From positions 4,582,514 to 4,646,513 of the forward strand of contig NC_018396.1 of the NCBI RefSeq assembly GCF_000208865.1: 64,000 nucleotides of DNA, written 5' to 3'. Under the pieces are notes generated by a model, which searched no databases, was not told where the DNA came from, and saw only the letters and a list, made by a program, of their open reading frames with translations. Of this stretch, positions 61,201 to 64,000 are shown in pieces (position 1 is the first letter of the stretch; every line of letters begins with the position of its first letter). The translations under genes and the position numbers were made by a program. This stretch comes from Neospora caninum Liverpool (Eukaryota; Apicomplexa; Conoidasida; Eucoccidiorida; Sarcocystidae).

Positions 61201-61687
61201 CCTCCGCACCTACACTTCGCCACGGGTCCAAGCTCCTCGTGTTACTCTTTAACATCCAGAAAGGGAGAGATGCGGAGCAACGCCGCCGGTGGAGTCACGC
61301 CACAAAAACACGTAATCACCGCTCGCTTCTGTACATTCTAATAATACATATATTACGATGCGTAGCTACACGCATGTGCACAGATAGGTGCGGATGCATG
61401 TCCATATATACAAGTGTATATACGCACATCTGTACATATACATCTATACGCATATATGCAGGAAGAAACGCAAAAGACTGCCGCTGCCTTTGCCGGCCGC
61501 ATGGTTCTGAGAGTCAATGCATTTGTCTTTTGCACGACTTGTTTGCACCGCGATGAAAAAGTTTTTTCGTTTCATGAGACTTACTGCATCTCTCAAGAAT
61601 TCCGAGAATTACGCCGGTGAGTGCTTGATCAGCCCCCCGCTCCTTAAGGAGCTGTTCCAAAGGTGGGAATGCAACATGCGACTCCAT
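58219..61687 (-). CDS. SBPase: Sedoheptulose-1,7-bisphosphatase, 6 exons
   Basis: Hydrolyses sedoheptulose-1,7-bisphosphate to sedoheptulose-7-phosphate, which pulls carbon into ribose-5-phosphate through transketolase. Exons: 61687-61585, 60680-60502, 60258-60099, 59584-59312, 58671-58493, 58314-58219. Phases agree and give 329 residues, the size of a mature plant enzyme. Motifs: NEFGDEQLTVD at 53-63, CSEED near 88, the metal-binding DPLDGSS at 107-113, YGPRTT near 159-164, FSPANLRA, then YTLRYPGGLVPDV spanning an exon junction, and a conserved end (CCGSADEIQRMEETF). These follow plant SBPase rather than cytosolic fructose bisphosphatase. There is no targeting extension, so a cytosolic location is expected. 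The two redox cysteines of chloroplast SBPase are absent. The assembly gap lies entirely in the fourth intron, so the coding sequence is intact. Confidence 0.95.
59029..59128. other. Assembly gap (100 N)
   Basis: Exactly 100 undetermined bases, the conventional size for a gap of unknown length. The left flank is a run of about 13 C followed by AAAAG, a likely cause of the break. It falls in SBPase intron 4 (59311-58672). Confidence 0.99.
60305..60490 (-). repeat. 33-35-bp minisatellite in SBPase intron 2
   Basis: About five and a half tandem units starting at 60305, 60340, 60375, 60409, 60442 and 60475. Each contains TCTCCATT, a C-rich stretch, CAACGTCT and CTCTGCTT. The first units are 35 bp and the later ones 33 bp. 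The repeat ends 12 bases from the donor of exon 2 and leaves the exon intact. Confidence 0.85.
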
Positions 61688-63446
61688 TGTCTCGTTCTTT
61701 TCTCTTTTCGTATTTGCCTCTCTTCTTCTCCCCTCTTTCTGTGGCAACGTCGCGGCGTAGTTTTAGGAGACAGTGGGACGGAAATATCTTCCTGGACAAA
61801 GCAGAGAGAGAAGAATGACGATAATAACGCTGTGGCGAGCAGCTGGAGTTTCCTGAGGAAAGAGTACCACGTAAGGTTTCTCGAAACGCAACTGAGAGAG
61901 AAGCTAGACTGTCACTAAGTGAGGAGCGCAGAAGCGAAAAATAGACGGAGGAGACCATGAGAAACAAGCACATGCATTTCTTTCCGTATATATATATATA
62001 TAAATGTATGTATGTAAACATATGCATGCAATACAACAAGGTTGACAGAAGAAGAGAAGAAACAAAATTCAGCGTAGGGAAAAGCGATGGGAAAAGACCA
62101 AATCGGAGACAGAGAGAACGACAAGGAAGAGAGATGAGAACAGCATGAAAAAAAACAATCAGGGAGCGTTTTCTTCCTCTCTTTATCTTGATTGCCTTTT
62201 CCTGTCTTCTCCTGTTTTGGAGAGAGAAAAAAGGAAAAATGGAAAAACGAGATGAGGAAGAAAGAGCGGTTTAAAGAAGCTTGTTGTTTTGTGTCTTGTC
62301 TTTTTTAGTGGTTGTCGTCGCGAATACCGAAGAGCCTCACCTGGCAAACCGGAGGAGGCGTGATGACGTTTTCGGGAAAAAATGGGGAAAAAATTGAAAA
62401 AAATGCAAGAAAAATAAGAGACAAAGAGTAGATTTCAGTACCAATGTTCTCTTTGGATCATCTTTTTTTCTCTCGCTGTTTCCACGAAAAAAGGTTCGAC
62501 GTTCCGCATGCACCATGCACGTGCGATGTTGCACTACTGGCTGCACACCGGTCAAATCTCGACAGGCAACGCAGGAAACCCGATTTCCTTCTTTCCGCTT
62601 TATCTAGATAACTTGTTTCTTCTTCCTCAAGAGAGAAGAGCGGAGGAAAACTGAACATAAAAACCGGACGAGAAGACATGGAACGGAGGGACACCAACGT
62701 CGAGGACGGCAGTCGATGCTCATCTTCTTTGCCTCGCTCCCGACGCATGCTCTCCTCTTCTACACGTGAAACAGCAAAATCCAGAGAGGAAGAATAACAT
62801 TGGGCAAAACGACCGGACTGTATGCACACAGTTTCACCAGTCTTGCGTTTCTTCATAAAAAACAGGCTTTCGCCGAAAAGGTGGAGAGAAATAGACACGA
62901 CAGGGCGCAACTTTCAGATCCCACTCCGCATTCATATCCCCCCAGTATGACTGTTGGAACGAGAAAGTATGGGAAGCCACATTTATTCCTATCTACACAT
63001 ATACCTATCTAAAAGCATTCATCTGAATTCGTGCACACCAAAAGAGGCGTGTCCTAACACGAAGTCGCCTGATTGAAAACCCCGAAGATGGCGAAGGGCA
63101 TGCGGGGAACGCAGAGCAGTGAGAGGACAGTTTTGCGAAAGGATAGGAGGTTTGAATATCAAACGACGCGCAGCCGCTTTCTTTTGTCTTCTTTTCCTTT
63201 CTTCGATCTTCTTTCACGACAGAGTTTGAGCCGGAAGACCGCTCTCATTACTTCGAGGCTGCATTTTCTAGAAAGCATGGAATGTGCATGCGGCAGGCTC
63301 GCCACCGCTTGCGCCGTTCCCTTTCAGTCTCGTTTCTCTCTTCTGCGCGGTTCTCTCTTAGTCTCGCTCTCTTCCACCCACTCGTTCTCTTATTGTCTTC
63401 ATTTTCTCTTTCCCCTCTCAATCTCTCTGTCTCGACGCCGCCGCCG
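61688..63446. other. Region upstream of SBPase
   Basis: Expected to hold the SBPase promoter and leader. A-rich and GA-rich stretches alternate (61915-62160, 62220-62420), with a short (TA)n run at 61987-62002. Minus-strand frames such as 62910-62458 have no family similarity. Nothing further is supported. Confidence 0.45.
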
Positions 63447-64000
63447 ATGTCAGAGCGAGGCGCTCAGTTCGCTTTCTCTTCTCACCCAACCGCTTTCCTA
63501 AAACACCCTCCCGGCACTTTCGCGTTCCGGCACGGACAGCCATGCAAACGAAGCGACCAAATTCTCGCTTTCGCCAGGCTGGATCCTCAAGGCGGAAAGC
63601 GCGGCCCAGCTTCTCTCGTCTTGAGAAAACTACTGCCGTGTCTGGCACGCCTCGAGTGCAGGCGCAGAACATGCTTTCCTCTCAGTTCGGCTCATACTCG
63701 GGGCACTCTGACATGCGTTTGCGTCGCATTAAACACAGGCAATCTATCTGCACAAAAACGCCGCTGCAAACCTCATGTGAACTTCCGTTCTGTCGCGACG
63801 CGTGCGCCACCTTCGCCGAAAGTCGAACCTTTCTAGCAAGACAAACTGTTTGAAAAAGCGGTGGACATTTACACAGGCGAAGAAAAGAGAAAGAGAACGG
63901 CAAAAAATCTGACGCCTCCGGTCAAGGGAACGACACGCGTTTCGACGTTGGCCGAGTTCAAATGAGAGAAAACAGCTCGAGAAACTTCCATACATTCACA
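63447..64000 (+). CDS. Possible first exon of a gene running off the right edge
   Basis: After a pyrimidine-rich leader-like stretch (63300-63440), an ATG at 63447 opens 129 codons, and a second ATG at 63542 in another frame (good AGCCATGC context) opens 103 codons beginning with an Arg/Lys/Ser-rich peptide. Neither has a recognisable domain or a clear donor, and both stop before the window ends. At most one is likely real. Confidence 0.2.

Noticed and set aside
1..64000. CRISPR arrays, bacterial operons, insertion sequences, tRNA or rRNA genes
   Set aside because: Tandem repeats found are microsatellites or minisatellites without unique spacers; no transposase frame, rRNA or cloverleaf was seen; gene structure is eukaryotic.

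Overview
The window looks like nuclear DNA of a tissue-cyst-forming coccidian (Toxoplasma, Neospora, Hammondia or a close relative). The evidence is GC-balanced coding exons cut by many introns with GT/AG borders and pyrimidine tracts, hundreds of bases of (TA)n in introns and intergenic DNA, Ser/Pro/Arg-rich low-complexity extensions, and an apicoplast-type gene beside a plant-like sugar bisphosphatase. One 100-N assembly gap lies at 59029-59128. I assembled exons by hand, checking splice signals, reading-phase continuity and family alignment recalled from memory; no database search was run.

Layout. 1-3184: no supported gene. 3185-8019 (+): methionyl-tRNA formyltransferase, 5 exons, 900 aa. 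10824-18957 (+): SLC25 carrier of the peroxisomal PMP34 type, about 10 exons. 20578-26248 (-): CCDC47, an ER membrane-protein biogenesis factor, 11 exons, 475 aa. 31129-33816 (+): unrecognised 3-exon gene, 569 aa. 34-39.4 kb: poorly resolved, with scattered coding-like exons on both strands and a large TA island. 39373-51423 (-): M16 metalloprotease of the stromal processing peptidase type, 18 exons, 1648 aa. 55214-56304 (+): two-exon gene for a 233-aa protein ending in MFCC. 58219-61687 (-): sedoheptulose-1,7-bisphosphatase, 6 exons, 329 aa. 63.4-64 kb: a possible first exon running off the window.

There is no operon logic; genes are independent and alternate in strand. Convergent pairs are carrier/CCDC47, the low-confidence plus-strand gene with the protease (their stops share one 6-bp palindrome), and the MFCC gene with SBPase. 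Divergent spacers of 3.8-4.9 kb separate CCDC47 from the 569-aa gene and the protease from the MFCC gene. Functionally the set covers organelle translation initiation, peroxisome-type transport, ER membrane-protein insertion, apicoplast precursor processing and ribose-phosphate synthesis.

Points most worth checking: the formyltransferase has Leu where the catalytic Asn is expected; SBPase lacks the plant redox cysteines; the protease's first ATG leaves a signal-peptide-like segment untranslated upstream; and CCDC47 ends in a 15-nt coding exon.
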